Of a stretch of 64,000 nucleotides of DNA, positions 1 to 14,120 are shown in pieces (the stretch's first letter is position 1; the number at the start of each line of letters is the position of its first letter). Position numbers and translations under genes: made by a program. Origin of the DNA: Sympetrum striolatum (lineage: Eukaryota; Arthropoda; Insecta; Odonata; Libellulidae); the NCBI GenBank assembly GCA_947579665.1, contig OX388345.1, forward strand, positions 31,463,849 to 31,527,848. Direction: 5' to 3'. Below the pieces are notes generated by a model that was given only the letters and a program-made list of their open reading frames with translations, had not been told where the DNA came from and made no database searches.

Positions 1-3000
1 TTAAATATTTCTTGGGTATCACAAAGATCATTGGAAAGCTGTCTAAATATTTTCAAAACAAGACGTAATCGTTAATAATCAAATTAGCCATAAGTCATAG
101 GTTTGGTGATGTAATAAGACGTCTGTCATAAATTCGACATTTCCCGGATGGCTGAGGGTAACGACAAACAAGCATGCAACAAGTGTTTTGGAGAAAATAT
201 TAAATTTCGGCGTGAATGGAAAAGTTCGGTATACTCTTTTCGGCTTAAACTTCGGAATTGGAAGTGCAGTACATCACTGATGGAAGAATCTTTGGATATT
301 GTTTAAAATTCACGTATAATTATTCCTAAGTATTTGCGTACATTTTTCGTTTGTCGATTCTGTATGTTATATGTAAAATAAGGCCTACAAAAGCACAAAT
401 TAATTTAGCATCATTAAGTATGACCTCTTAATGGTTGTGAATTTGATGCTATTTGGGAATCAAGATAAAATATCAGAAAACAATAGCAGGAGAACATATA
501 TTCTAATCCCTTATGACTCCTTTGTGTTTTTATATACTATATATATACTATACTTTGCAATACTCCTAACAAACAGCTAAATTTTGCTTTGAAAGAGGGC
601 CAGAAACCATATACATTTACGAATATTAATTTCTTCATCTGGAAAATTTTAATTCCTTCTCTTAATTATGAAAATGCGTTTTTATTTTTTTATTTAATTA
701 AACTTTTAATTATTCAATTTTTACCAAATGCCAATATTGATTTGCAAATAAATATTCCTTTATAATTAATTTTCTTATTTTTGCACACTTTTAATCATGT
801 GTATTCCATACCACTTTGATCTATCCTTACCTTCTCATTTTGTACTACCGTCACTTAAATACAATAAATTACACCACTGGCCATGTATGTCCCATATAAA
901 GTATATGTGAACATTAGAATATTCGACTTCTAGCACATGAATGTCATACGATTAAAACCCATATCGAAATCATTTAGGAGACAGATGGCGGTGGGAGAGC
1001 TACAACTGTCATGATCAATAAATATGGAAATAAGATAACAATTTTGAACTTCACCATTTTTTATCTTAATTTAACAGCAAACTGTTACAGTCAGCCTAAA
1101 GTCCAACGAGTCTCCTAAGGTAATGATGTGCCCTAAGGCAACCACCGCTGGGTTGCGCTGTGTCATCAAAGGGAAATTACTCCGGACACCTCGCAGTTAT
1201 CTTAAATTGGCGTCACGAAAAGGGAGGGACTGCATTATGAACTAATCTGAGTCACACCTTTGGCTAGTGAATCTAAATGCCAGCAAGTTGGCTGCGGTTT
1301 CGTCTAAAGCAGGGTGGAGTCGAAGGGAGACGGTATAATTGGAGGAAGTAGTTACTGTGAAGCTAACAAGAGCCAATGTGTTCATTTGAAACTAAAGAGG
1401 CGCTTCTTAAAGGTGGACGGGCGATGATGTCTGGGAATATAAAATAGGAGTCTTTCCCAAATCGGATAACCAGGAAATCGGAAATGGAATTACTTAATAG
1501 CGAGAAGAAAATATCTGTGAGACAAAGCAATATATAAGCACAAATGATAATTAATGAGTGCATTGTTATTTTAAGGAATCGACTCTTCGTAATACTGTTC
1601 ATTTTGAATATGCTATGTGTAGTCACAACTAGTTCCACTTTTAGGTTTAAGTTTTACCGTGTTAAATGATGGACCATAATTGGATTAATGTAGAAGAGAT
1701 GGAAGAATGTTAAGGAACGAATTTTGTATATGTTACATCATCATTGAGAAGCCGGTTTTACTAATATTGAATCAATTCTAAAATTTACTTATATGAGGTG
1801 GGATAATGTCTGACTTTTTATTTTCCCTTAATTTGTATTTTCGTATAAGGGATCACCCTCCAAAGGTTTCTCTAATTTCAGTCCAAGGTACCCATAGAAT
1901 AAAATTATGTTGAAGGTATCGTGTATGGAAAAGAGTTTGAATAAGGATGAATGCTATAATATTGAAATCCTTAATTCATACAGCGGTGGTTTAAGTTTTT
2001 TTCTATTATATTACAAGTTGTTTCTTACCACCTGTCGAAGTACTTGTCGTAAATTGAAGTAGATAAGGATTCTTAACAATTTATGCCCCACCGACTAGTC
2101 TAGCAGAGATTTAAGATTTAAGTACTCTAAATGAGAGAAATACAGATATTTGTACACCTGTGGTGACAATAAGGCAGAATACGATCCGAGTCTTCAGATA
2201 TTATTTTCCCGAGAAAGTTCTTAAGCAAGAAGATTAAAAGATACTGTCAAAATTTGTGATACAGAATTTGATCCATATAATTGATTAAGTGTCGGTAAAA
2301 TATCGAAAGAACGAGATAGACCGGAAATTTGTTCGTCAGATAAATAAGGCAAAACACTACTTACTTCAGTATTTCCAAGGAATTTTCTCAAATTTTGGAT
2401 TTGGATTGATTATGGAAATTTTAAAATTAGGCGAGAAGTTTGTTCGAGGTTCTCCATAACCATGAATATACTTAGAGAGAAAATGTACACATTGCATTCC
2501 AGATAACTAAAAGTAAGTTTACTTATGTCATCACGGAATGCGCCTGGTGTGCTCCACTTCGGTTTCCGGAGCAGAGTGTCTTGGATTCCCCAAGGGTTCC
2601 GAGACACTCCAACTCTTAGAAATGCGCATAAGTAATGAGACAATGAGATTCCAACGCTCATTAGAGGACAGATTCCTTTCCAGTTTTTCTTCTGCTAGGA
2701 TGGCGTTAGCCACCTCACATTTCATAGGCAACCCAGTATCATCGTAAAAATGAATTCGAAATTTCCTAAATCAGAATTCCGATTATCTTTCATCTATTCC
2801 CTACGGATCTGATTGGGCCCTAGCTCCTTTTGTCGTTGCCTCGAAATTCAGGTATTTTCGAATTTATTTCTTTGATTTTGAGTCTCTCTATAAGAAAAGA
2901 TATTTATCTCAGACTTTCTAACATTCTTATATTATATAGAATGTGGTTGTAGTTTTGGTCGTTAAGTTTTTTCCTTGGCGAAAGAAAAAACTAAAATATC

Positions 3001-6000
3001 TCAAGAAAATCTCTATAGAGATAGATACATATTTAATATACATAGTCGTTTATACACAGAGTACCACATAAATTCATCTATTGCTGCACTTTTTTCAGTG
3101 TTAACATTGCTGAGTTAGTTAACGAGTAAATCAAATAAGTCACATCCTTACAAGTTCTTTTGGGAGATGGGATTTTTACGGAAGACCCTGTTCTAAATAA
3201 CTAGCAGCTCGCCTATCTAGAAAAGAATTCTCATATATATTAATAACCAAACATTTTTCCAAGAAAAATGGAATCCTTATTTACTCCTGCGTATTCAGCT
3301 GATTTTATGCATGAAAGGAAAAAAGAAATTTAATATCTGTCATTTCATATAGGGAACAACTCTTGCTTGTTACAACATTTATTAAAGGATATTAACATAT
3401 TTAATATCTAATATTCAGTAAAGTGTTGAAATATTATTTTTCCATATATTATTTGTATTCTAATAATTACATTTTACAGGCGTAACCTTCTTTTATACAC
3501 TTTTTATACCATTACTGACCTTCACTTCGTTTTGAAGTATAATAAGTTTGTCCTCATGAGTCATCAGTCCAGAAATGAGTGCAGCATCTTCTAAAACACG
3601 GCGCCATGCTCGTCTGCGTTCAATTTAAAATACGGGTCCCCAAAAGTTAGTTTCATTTTTGTGAGTGCGGATTTGAAGGCTAACTCAAGCGGAAGCATTT
3701 CCCTTCAGGTAAGTGCCACTCATCAGGAAGGACACGAAATCCATTTTATTACCTCTCTCGATAAATGCACAAAGTTTGTTGCTTTCCGTTTAATAGAGCT
3801 ACTGCCAGAGCGCACCCGGCGAACTTTTAATAAAGTTCCCTTTTCGACTTTGCCTCTCTCTAATGAAATTACTCATTCTGCCTCTTCCTTCGTCTACATG
3901 GAGTTTTCAAGTCAAAATAAAAATTTTCTGCCCTTGAATCTACTCGACAACATTTTTTCTCCCGTACCCATCTCTGTTTTCTGATCCTCTTTTCCTTAAG
4001 TTTTCTCTCACTATTTTTGTCAGAACTTCGTCGAAGCCTGCTTATTTTAAGTCTATTTTTTCTGGCTACTATTTAATTTAAATGAAGATAGCTTCCCTTG
4101 ATTATCTTCTCTAAGTAGCTCTTAGGTGACTGTGATGAAATATCAATGGAGAGTAAGTGTAAAATGTGGACAAACAATTGATGATTCCTTCAGTCTTATC
4201 TAATTCTATCCTATAGGAGGTCAAAAATATAACGTTTACTTACCAAAGCTGGCTAGTTACGGAACAAGAAGGGGCTCGTATTTAAAACATGACGGAATAC
4301 CAAGGGTCGTTCACTGTTTTAGGCTTCTTTTCTCTTCAGTGTTTCGATGGCCATAGGTTCGCGCAATTTATATATGATCTACAGAAAATACAATAAGTTT
4401 CTTTTAGTCAGCTTGTTGAATTTCGTTTTGGATAGTAAATTACTATTTATCGACTTATTAACTTAAAAAAGAAGCCATTAGAGGTACCATGAACAAAAAA
4501 AGCTACTTCAAACAAAACTTTTAATTCGGAAAATATGTTATATAATTTTACTATGGTTTGTAGAAATTTGCGCTTTTGAAAATGAATTGTTTTAAAGGCA
4601 GAAGTCATCATGTGAGTTAATTTTCAGGGCTGAATGGTGATGGCGTATTAGCAGGTATAAATTAGGAAATGCATCAGCCATTTTTCCACAAAAAAACGTT
4701 TTTGAACCCAGTTAAACTAATTTGATCTCCTGCAATATGAGACATGATGCTTGAAATTTGAATCAATACAAGCCAACCCTAAAATCCATTACAAGATGTT
4801 ATCCATAGTAATTCGCATATATTCTAATACAGTTTGCATTGTAAGGTTATTCCAAATGAAACAGCTGAATGAAGTTTCACGCCATCCATCTTTTGGAAAT
4901 TCCGAAAATAAACATTTATTAGCTCAATTCATACAAATTTTCACGAAATAATTCAAACTTCATATATCAATTCCAATAGAGCTGATTTTTTTCATGGACG
5001 TTACAGTTCTTGACGTTTCTCCTGCGAAGTTTCAATCGAAAAAAATCACGGATGCGTTTGCATTCGAATTTATGAAACTGAATCAAACCTCAAGAATTCA
5101 GAGGCAATTCCATTGGACGACTCCCAAAAACTCCTACGAAAAGCGCGCAATTCATTCGGAAATAATGTTGGCTGGATTCAAATTAAGCTTCCGCCAACTG
5201 TAGACGAACGTCGGTCAAGTTACGCTCTCAAAACTTGAGCAGTAATGCCCGTCTCAGACCTCCGTTTAAAAGTAGGGAGTAAGCAGTTCAAAGTCGGAGA
5301 TGTAAATGGATTCCTAGGAAGAGTAATTGTTTTTCGGGCGCTGAGCCAAAATAGAATGCAACTGAAAACACCAGGCTAAAACTCGATCCCACTGAGTTTC
5401 TTTTTCGATGACATACATTTCAAATTCTTTGGCTGGAAGAACGAAATTCGATCCAAAGCGAAAAAGTTTCGTCCAAATAAAAATATCACCGTTTGCCGTG
5501 ATGATTGTTGTTTGTCCCTTCGCTGCTTGTTCCTTTTGACATCGTACCATACCATGCCATACTCATACTCATCTGTCGCACATCTTCGGACGGAAAAATA
5601 TCTAAAGGTATTTGTTTCCTTCTAATCATATTTCATTGGTAAGTCATTCGTGATTATGATGACCAATATCATGATATTTTTTCCTTTCATTCTGATTAGT
5701 CATTTTTCTATTTTTTGCCAGATAGATTCGCTTACTTTGGTTCTTTTAGTTAAAATCATGTCCAAGAAATACTAGTGTTCACAATATTGTAAGTAGCTAG
5801 CAAGCTATTCAAGCATTCAAGATGCATAACTTCCTTTACTGTTCAAATAAATATTCTGAAAGGGTAAAGAAAATATTCATGAGATAGGAAATTAGGTTTC
5901 ACCATGGTCAATTGAAATAATTTATAAAAATAAAATCATGTTGTAATTAGTTATCTTTGATTTAACTAAACTGTATAATTCATAGTATGCATAATCAAAC

Positions 6001-9000
6001 GTATGGATATGGAATGTAGCTGCCTGATAGGAATCAATTTTATCCGTTACGAATAAAAAGACTAGAAATCTTAGAAATAGAAATTGTTTGTGACGATGTC
6101 TTAAATGCAATAAATCTTTCACTCATTTCCATGGCTGCCTTGTATTAATGCCACACGTCAGCAATTTAACGTTAATTAAAACTGAGTGGGCTCATTATTC
6201 TGATTTTTTTCTCAAAAGATGGAAGCATATCAAAACATATTTTGAATAATTTCTCAGACTAATTGTTAAAATAATTTGTTGGAATAATTTGTTACCTTCT
6301 TATTAGTTCTTCATACGCTCTATCAAATGAAATAAAAATGTAATCAATAATTAAAAGTTATTAAATTTATTATATTACTAATGAATACTTTTTTATTTTT
6401 AAAACTAGAAAGGAAACATTTTAAACACTTCCGGAACTTCTGGACTATAATTTTCGATGGGTTTGCCCGAAGTTTTTCAATCTCCTCTTCATCTATAACC
6501 GATTGAGTTTCCATCATCTTTCATTTTACGTGAATATTTTTGTTGACATATTAAGTTAACTAAAATTAGTTTCTCGCGGTAGCTTGATCCGCAAAATTTG
6601 TAATCTTTTACTTGAACAGTCCTTGAAATTTTCCATGAAGCTAAAGTTCCCAAATTGAGGATACTCGATTATTTTCGATTGACATGGTGAACTCCAAGAG
6701 CAAAGTTTTCTGACCCATGACCGCGATATTCCTTAATTTTTTCGAAGATAGAGGTTCGAAGGTCACTCCGAATTTTTTTTCCTTTGATCCCCATTGTTCT
6801 TTTTGACATATTCCTGTTTAATTAACGCCTTTGAAGAGATGAAAAGTTTTTAAAGCCATGATTAATTGAAGATTTAACTGAAAAACAACATTTTGTCTCT
6901 TTTTTCTATACGCTGTGTAGTTTCCTAAACATATTTTTTGGCATTTTCTAGAAGTTTCATTAGGAAACTTGCTATTGTATAGTAATTAATTTTGGTGATA
7001 AGATAATTCATTTAAATTACAGGAACAATTATGTATTTGCGAAACGTAATTGTGTGTTAGGATAAAATGACGGGTACGATGTATCGCGAAAATAGTTATA
7101 TTTTCTGATAAACTCGTTTACCTAACTTAATAAAAGAATTCTGCCAAATAATTCTGATATATACTTTTAAATATTGGTTACTGATTTACATGGGTAATGT
7201 ATTTTCATCTCTATTATCCAATAATTGCACAATAGACTATAAAGAGTTTTTTAAGAAAACATTTGCCTGTTATAAATCAAGTATATCGTCGCAGTATTTG
7301 CAACTATTTTGTTTCGTGTTTTTCAATCACTTCAGTTTTCAATTTATATCCAGTTTCATGTATATATTTATTTGCAATTGAAGCCCGAAAAGAAATGTCT
7401 ATCATTGAAATAGTTTTTTCTCACCTATAATAATATGAGTGAATGAAAACAGTAGTTAATGTTAAAAAAAATAGTAATTCTGCTTGCATTGTAGGACAGT
7501 ATTTCTTTTTTCCTATGTAAACATCTCTTTACCTCACTCGTGGTATTGCTCTAATTTTGAGGAAGTTTCGATATCTGTTCTCAAAGCTTTCCATGGTAAC
7601 ACGCAGTTAATGTTGACTGCTAAGGAAGCCGTACCTAGTGATGAATGCTCTCTTCCGTTATTGCCATTTCGAATAAATGCGGAGTGTTGCAGAGCATGCA
7701 AACAGCCCCAACTGATTTTAGGTGCGATAAAGCATATATGTAAGCAAAACAAGAGCCCTTTCAAACTGCGATACCACTGAAAATCAACGACATTGACGAA
7801 GCGAATAAACAAGCGTACCTTTAGAACTCATATCTCAAAGTTTAACGTCGAACTTTCAAAACAAAATACATTTTTGAGTATGAAAATTGCGCGTCGAATT
7901 CCATGTTTTCCCTAATTTTGTAGTTTTTGAATCTACGTAAGCAAAATCATGAGAAATGGACATTGAATTATCTTTTGTAGTCAAAGAACCAAATAAACTT
8001 TTTTGATCCACTCCTTGAGTTGTTTAAATTATTGTTTTGATTTCATTTATTGCTGGCGTTATTGCATTAACTGGTTGCATGATAGGGGAACAGTCGAGAT
8101 GAAATAAAATTTTGGAAATTTTCCTTGATTTAAGTTTCAGAAAATATAGTAATATTTATATTCAAATAGATGGGAAATGAATTGCCCAGATAAATATATC
8201 AGATCCCGCTTTTCGAAAACAAACCATGAAATTGATATTAGAAGAAATAATATTCCCTTCCTTGACCTTCACAAATTATAATCCTTATATCCTAACCATA
8301 GAGTAATTATGAATGCAATACGTACAATAACTCTTAATCTGATGTCTATCACTGGAGTAACTAATTGTGTATTAAAAGGCAATTTTTTTAAGAACAAGTC
8401 GATACATGTGCCTTGATATTTCGATGTGATATTCCATAAATCTTTTGATCGGAAAAATGTTAATAATAAATAACAGAAAAAGACACATCGATGAATAAAA
8501 TTTAAAGTTAATATCTTTATGTAAGATATTTTCAGGAGGCATTACTTAACGTCACCTCGCATAATTTAACCTTTTGCAGCAAAAGAGTATTTTCGACGAC
8601 GTAGTTAGCAATATTGCCAAAAGAATATTTCACGATACAATGAATTTGCACAATACAGTGTAACAGTATTCAGGTGATACAATGTAGTAGTTGCAAGAAA
8701 ACCTCATTAGCAGCTTTACAGGTATATTATGAATATTTTTTTCTTTATTCCTACCCTTACTATTGAGATTAGATTGACGCGATACGGAATAGATGGGAGC
8801 CATTTTTCGTTGGGAGCAATGGCCGAAAACGCGCGACCTTTTTAAGCTAATCGAATCATTTTCCCAATAAGATCACATTTTTTCGATGGGAAGTCCATCA
8901 TCTCCTCGTGAATTCCCAATGGGGTGAAAGAAAATGGAGAGAGTAAATGAAGTGAGCGGAAAATTGATAGCTGATTTATTGGGAAAGATATAGAGAATAT

Positions 9001-9261
9001 AAGGTAAAGGTCTCAGTTTTACAAGAATTACGAGGCCATTAACTCCACTCATCAATCGAAATAGGTTCATTATATATGGAAAGTAATGGGGGATTGATTT
9101 TGGCGAATTCCTGGCTAATGTTTAACTGTGCTCTTTATTGGAAGTGTTTCTTTCAAATCTATGGAGCTCTGAATGTAATATGTGAATGTTTGAGTACTAA
9201 ATCAGCTTTACCTTCGAAACATTTTCAACTTCCGTTGAAAGATTAGACTCGTCCCTACTTT
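1..9261. other. AT-rich sequence without a recognisable gene
   Basis: Scattered short ORFs (under about 110 codons) on both strands. None shows a known domain, consistent codon use or splice-compatible neighbours, so I treat them as chance. I recognise no transposon ends here. It may be intergenic DNA or intron of the phosphodiesterase gene or of a neighbour. Confidence 0.5.
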
Positions 9262-9938
9262 TTACTTTCTCCATATACGTAGTATAGAGAAAGTATTGTT
9301 TTCATGAAAAAAATCGACTTCGAGATTTCAACGGAAATACAGGATTTGGGGTCCCTATAAACACGTTTTGACCATTTTCGGAATGATGTCTGTGTGTATG
9401 TGTGTATGTCTGTATGTGTGTGTGTGTGCTTGTGGGCGCTCTAAAGTAAATACTATTAGCCATATCAATACCAAACTATATATATATAGCAATGTGGTTG
9501 GTGCTGTGGTGTTGATTAGTTTTTAGAGTTAATCGGTTGTTCGGAAGTCGAGCTTTATTCTTCGAAGCAAATTTCCGTTTTTGCAAACTATCTACATTAA
9601 TCTGATATTTAGGTATGTACTATTATTTATAAAAGTTTTTGAAAATGTTATTTACTATAACTTTTGTATTAAACACAGTTTTTATAACTGATTGTTCAGG
9701 AGTTATTTGCGAAATACTGATAAACTGGAAGTTGGTGATTATATACTTTGTGGGCGCTCTGGGCGAAAGGCCAATTTCATCGTTTTTCATCGAACATTAA
9801 AAACATTATTTATAATGTTTGTGACGTAAAAGATAATATGATATAAATTAATCACTTATCTTCCAAGTTTAGATTGAATATAGAGTTCGAAAATACTGTT
9901 GTAGATAATTATTTACATCTTATGTATGGAGAAAGTCA
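9262..9938. mobile_element. Candidate non-autonomous DNA element, about 680 bp, imperfect terminal inverted repeats
   Basis: The left end has actttctccata (9264-9275) and the right end its exact complement tatggagaaagt (9925-9936). The similarity continues a few bases inward with mismatches (ccatatacgt against the complement of cttatgtatgg). Inside are a GT-rich stretch and two copies of ttgtgggcgctct (about 9430 and 9750). There is no coding potential and no clear target-site duplication, so the class is unknown; short TIRs alone can arise by chance. Confidence 0.45.
9386..9434 (+). repeat. GT/TATG microsatellite
   Basis: Imperfect (tg)n/(tgta)n run inside the 9.3-9.9 kb element. Confidence 0.85.
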
Positions 9939-12900
9939 TGCGCTGGCCACATCAGATTTTTTATTGACGATTCTGCATTCATAGCTAATGCAGCTCAAAA
10001 ATAATCCAGAGCGAGTTAATTTACCTTTTCATTACATTGTGTTCCCTACTTATCCTTAACTATCCTGTGATCATAACTATTGAAAGTTTCCAGAGCCAAA
10101 TAATTCTTAATTTACTCCTTCATTACAATTGTGATATTCACTCCCTCTGAATTTTCCACTCCTTTCTTCTCTCCTACTAATACTGTATAAACAGCGCTAC
10201 ATTGAGCTATCCTATTATTAATTAAATTTTTATAATAGTCACTTGTTCGCAATGAACTTTTAAATTCAATGTGAAAGTGAAAATTTTCTATTCTCGTGGA
10301 AAGAATCGCAAGCAATATAATAATTATAATTCGCATTTATTCTGGTGATTTTGATAATGAAAGTCTCTTCTTCCATATAACTCTTCTATATAATGGTGTA
10401 AATTCAAAAATATCATCAGAGTAAACAAATATGAAAGATATTCAATTTATTTTGTTACTATCGCGTATCATTCTCGAGGAGAGTATATTCTTATATCTAT
10501 TCATCGCAACATATATTTCTATTAATTTATGCTTATTTACGGATCGGCCGAAATAGCATGGAGGTCGCAAAATACTGGTTGCATCTTCCACAAATTTACT
10601 TTCCTGAATGTATCAAGCAATCGCAGCCTAGCTTCTAATCTTCTTTCAAAGATTCCCGACCTGCATTCGGGAACATTTTCGTAAAGCTTGCGTTTTAATC
10701 GTTGCACTTCTTAACAAAACGTATCGCATTCCGCTGATACTTTCGAGCTTTAAAGAAGAACGTTTTATCTGGTGAATCCCATATTCTTGCCGCGAATTTC
10801 AGATGGATTCTAACCTAGGTTACATTACATCGCCCTTTCACCTAAAAAATACATTTCGTAAAATGCATTAAATATATTGCATGAATAACATCATACGTAA
10901 CTAAGAGAATCAATATCATTATTTAAAGATCACCCTTATTCGAAATAAGCTCATCCAATTATCGATATTTCCGCTCGAGCTCCCTAATTTCTCTTAATCC
11001 CGCCAACTGATTGTGAGGCAATCCCCCCTGGAGTGGCGGCAACCAGCTAAGCGCGTATCCTGAGGTTTTCAACCCGCGTAGCATTCACGCATTGCCTGTG
11101 CCTATTTAGTAGGCGAACTCCGTTTCTACATCTAGTGAAAAATATTATATTATGTCTTTATGTTACATTATTATTTGTTCACCATTGAGTATTAGTTAAT
11201 TACCATCTCTGTGTAGTAAAAAAGGGGGAATCATACAATCAGTGATTTATTCCTCTCGTTAAATATACTAATTATGCATACGTCTTTTGAGATGTAGAAT
11301 ACCTACTAAACAATTCTCATTGATGATGATTACAAAAATTTTCAAACATATGTTCCTAAATTACAATCCTTCAATTTAAAGAGTTAATTTTTATTGAAAA
11401 TCTGTCTGTTGAACAACGGTTCGTCATCAATGCTTCAATTTCAACGTAATATCTCTTGAGTTGAATGTAAGAGACTAAGTTTCAATTTGGCTCGAAAAAG
11501 ACTTTATTTCTTTACATAATTATTTTTTCTTTATTTATTTACATATTTACTTAGCTAATTATTTATCATCACCACATTTTGTGACACTGACAATATCTTT
11601 CAAACCTAAAATATTGTAAACAAAATATACTTCGACAACAGCGTCGAGATATTTGTTGAATAAAGCATAAATCATAATGAGAAATGAACCTCGATCTATA
11701 AAATAATGCTGCCTATTTTCACTTTTAAAGAGTGATTTGCCATGTTTACAATGACCAAGAGTAGGACTTCGAGTAGGAGTAGTTTCAGTAGCTTTAACAA
11801 CAAAATGTTTGCCTTCTATAAAGTGGCATCAATTTCAATCTCTTATTTGTTTGAAATTTCTACTCTAAATACCTCAATTTCCATTGCATTCACTAAAAAC
11901 CTATTCTGTAATTTGAAAATCTTCCTTCCTTGCATATATTACACAAGGCATTTTGATATTGTTCTTGTTTTAGTATTCATAAAATGAAATATAAAGGAAA
12001 AAAACAATTTTTTCTCCGAACCTTGTGAGAACATTACCAATAATATATACTCTCCGACGTCCGATATTTTTCGAATCAATAACAATCATTCTTTTTATAA
12101 ATAATAATTTTAAATACAGTATCCCCAAGGATTCCTCGCGCACCTATCAATTGAGGAATTCAGAGTAATATTCGCTCGTAACGAAACAAAAATGGGTCGT
12201 AACAGGTGTTCGGGAAAGAAGCCTCTCGTAGAGACTCCCGGAAGATCCCAATTTATTCGAGGGTAACGAAGCGAGCATAACGAGCGGAAAGATTTGACTC
12301 ATCCACCGTTTTCACATCCACCGGAATTCCCCGGAATCGATAGTGACGATCATCGAATGAAAATAATTACGAACCCCTCAAATGGAGCGCAGTCAGATAG
12401 GGCTGGAGAGAGACACTTTTGATCGTAGTGCGAAGAGTTGCCGCCCCATTCAATGACAGCCTGTTCGCCCCATTATTAGTCTCCCCGCCAACGTAATTGA
12501 AGTCACTCGGCGCATGCCCAGTCTATTCCTTTCTGCACAAGGAGACAAAAATGAGCCTATACACGATGACAGTGGTAGATTCCAATACTGACCGCCAGTT
12601 GCCAGTCTTGTGTTGAAGTATTCTACGTAAAAATTGCACCCAAAGTCCTTTTTCACTATACACCTGCTTCATTTCATTTGCGGAATTATATTAGAAATAA
12701 TGCTCTTACGGAATAAAATTGGTACCAAAAGACGGGAAATTAGCGAAAGATTTATATTTTGGTCATGTAATAAATAAATCCTTTTGAGTTTTAAATAACG
12801 AGAATTTTCAGAAACAAGACTAAAACTGTGCACGATTTTGCGGTTGTAAACAAACAGTACCCCTGACGACTTAGGTGATTGTTGAACCGGACTCCGATAC

Positions 12901-13739
12901 GATTATAGCTGCTACTGGGGTTCACGTGACCCCGTTACTGACTGTTGAAGTTCAAGTACTCCTGCATATAGGGATAGTAGCGAGATAATTACCGCAGAAA
13001 AATATATAATAGTCAATCTTCGACTTACGACTCATGCGACGTGCGACTTGCGACGGTTTGGCTTATGACCGAGCATCTAGAAGGGGTGTGATTGGTAGCA
13101 CGTCTAAATAAATATAATTAGAATATTAAATATTTCATCATGAAAATGGTTTAATATTTATGAAACGATATGCTGAGAGATGTTAAAAGAGGAAAAATTA
13201 TTTAAGGAAAGCTGCAAGAATAAACAACACGAAGATTATATAGCTTCTATTTTTGGTTGATTTCAACTTTAAGGAGTTAAAAATATTTTTTAAATTTAGC
13301 TGCCTCCATTTTGGAATGAAATGGCGTACATAGAAAGTATTTTTACCTAAAGTCTACCAAAAAACTATGAATATCCGACTTAAGTCCCCATTGATTTACT
13401 ACCGATCTGTGGGAACCGAACGTGATCGCAAGTCGATTGCTGACTGAACTGACTAGTTCTACTGGCAGCCAGTACTATCCCCGTGTGCTGATGGCTTCGA
13501 GTAACCCCTTTCATACGCACGAGTCCGTTTCATTTCGGGAACTTACCTCACCGATTGAAGATCTTTCGAAGCGCTTTGTAGGCCACAGCCCAATTTCGCC
13601 TCTCATCTCGCCGACCTCTTTTTCCTCGGACGTTGGCCATCCCTGAATATGGGCGCCATAAAAGTAATAGAGGGAAGGAGAAAACACGGGAATCTTCCGA
13701 ATTCTATGAAAGGGGCTCGATATCCCCCAATATCAACCC
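9939..13739. other. Non-coding, nothing recognised apart from a CpG-rich patch
   Basis: Mostly AT-rich. Between about 12180 and 12560 the sequence is richer in CpG (cggaagatccc, aacgaagcgagc, ccccggaatcg), and around 12920 there is a short near-palindrome with a CACGTG E-box core (ggggttcacgtgacccc). No ORF with homology I recognise. The CpG-rich patch could be regulatory, but nothing proves it. Confidence 0.4.
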
Positions 13740-14040
13740 TCCGAAGCTACGACATTATTGGAACGTCTTTTCTTCACCCTTCCGCTCGCCCACTTTTCCC
13801 CTTTTTATCCTCCGACGTCACTCTCCCGCCCCCGACGCTGCCGCCCGTAAATTCGGCCGCTTTACTCCATTTCCAATCTCTCCCCTGCGCCCTATCGCTC
13901 CCCCATTCACCTCTTTCCTTTATCTGCCCTCTTCTTTCGCTCATTCACCCCCGACTTTTGTCTTTACCTCCCTCGCTAATATTCTCCTTCTTCACTCCTG
14001 TGTTTGTCTTACCTCTCTTACTATCCCTATCTTTTTCTAA
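13740..14040 (+). repeat. Pyrimidine-rich, strand-asymmetric stretch
   Basis: About 300 nt dominated by C and T on the + strand (runs such as cactctcccgcccccgacgc). Long ORFs in two frames across it are a by-product of having few stop trinucleotides, giving Pro/Ser/Leu-rich low-complexity translations. I do not call a protein here. Confidence 0.6.
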
Positions 14041-14120
14041 ATTTAAGGGATACTCTTAGAATGTGGACGAAACTAATTGTAATTATTGATGGCATTTATG
14101 CATTGTAAATTGGCAGGTTG

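Noticed and set aside
7484..7812. Overlapping ORFs of 98 and 92 codons on opposite strands
   Set aside because: No domain, no repeat signature, no splice-compatible partner; length is compatible with chance.
13020..13440. Possible inverted termini around cgacttgcga
   Set aside because: The match is about 10 bp with poor continuation and no target duplication; chance is likely.
13422..14059. Overlapping + strand ORFs of 74-136 codons
   Set aside because: They coincide with the pyrimidine-rich tract, are open in more than one frame and translate to Pro/Ser/Leu low complexity.
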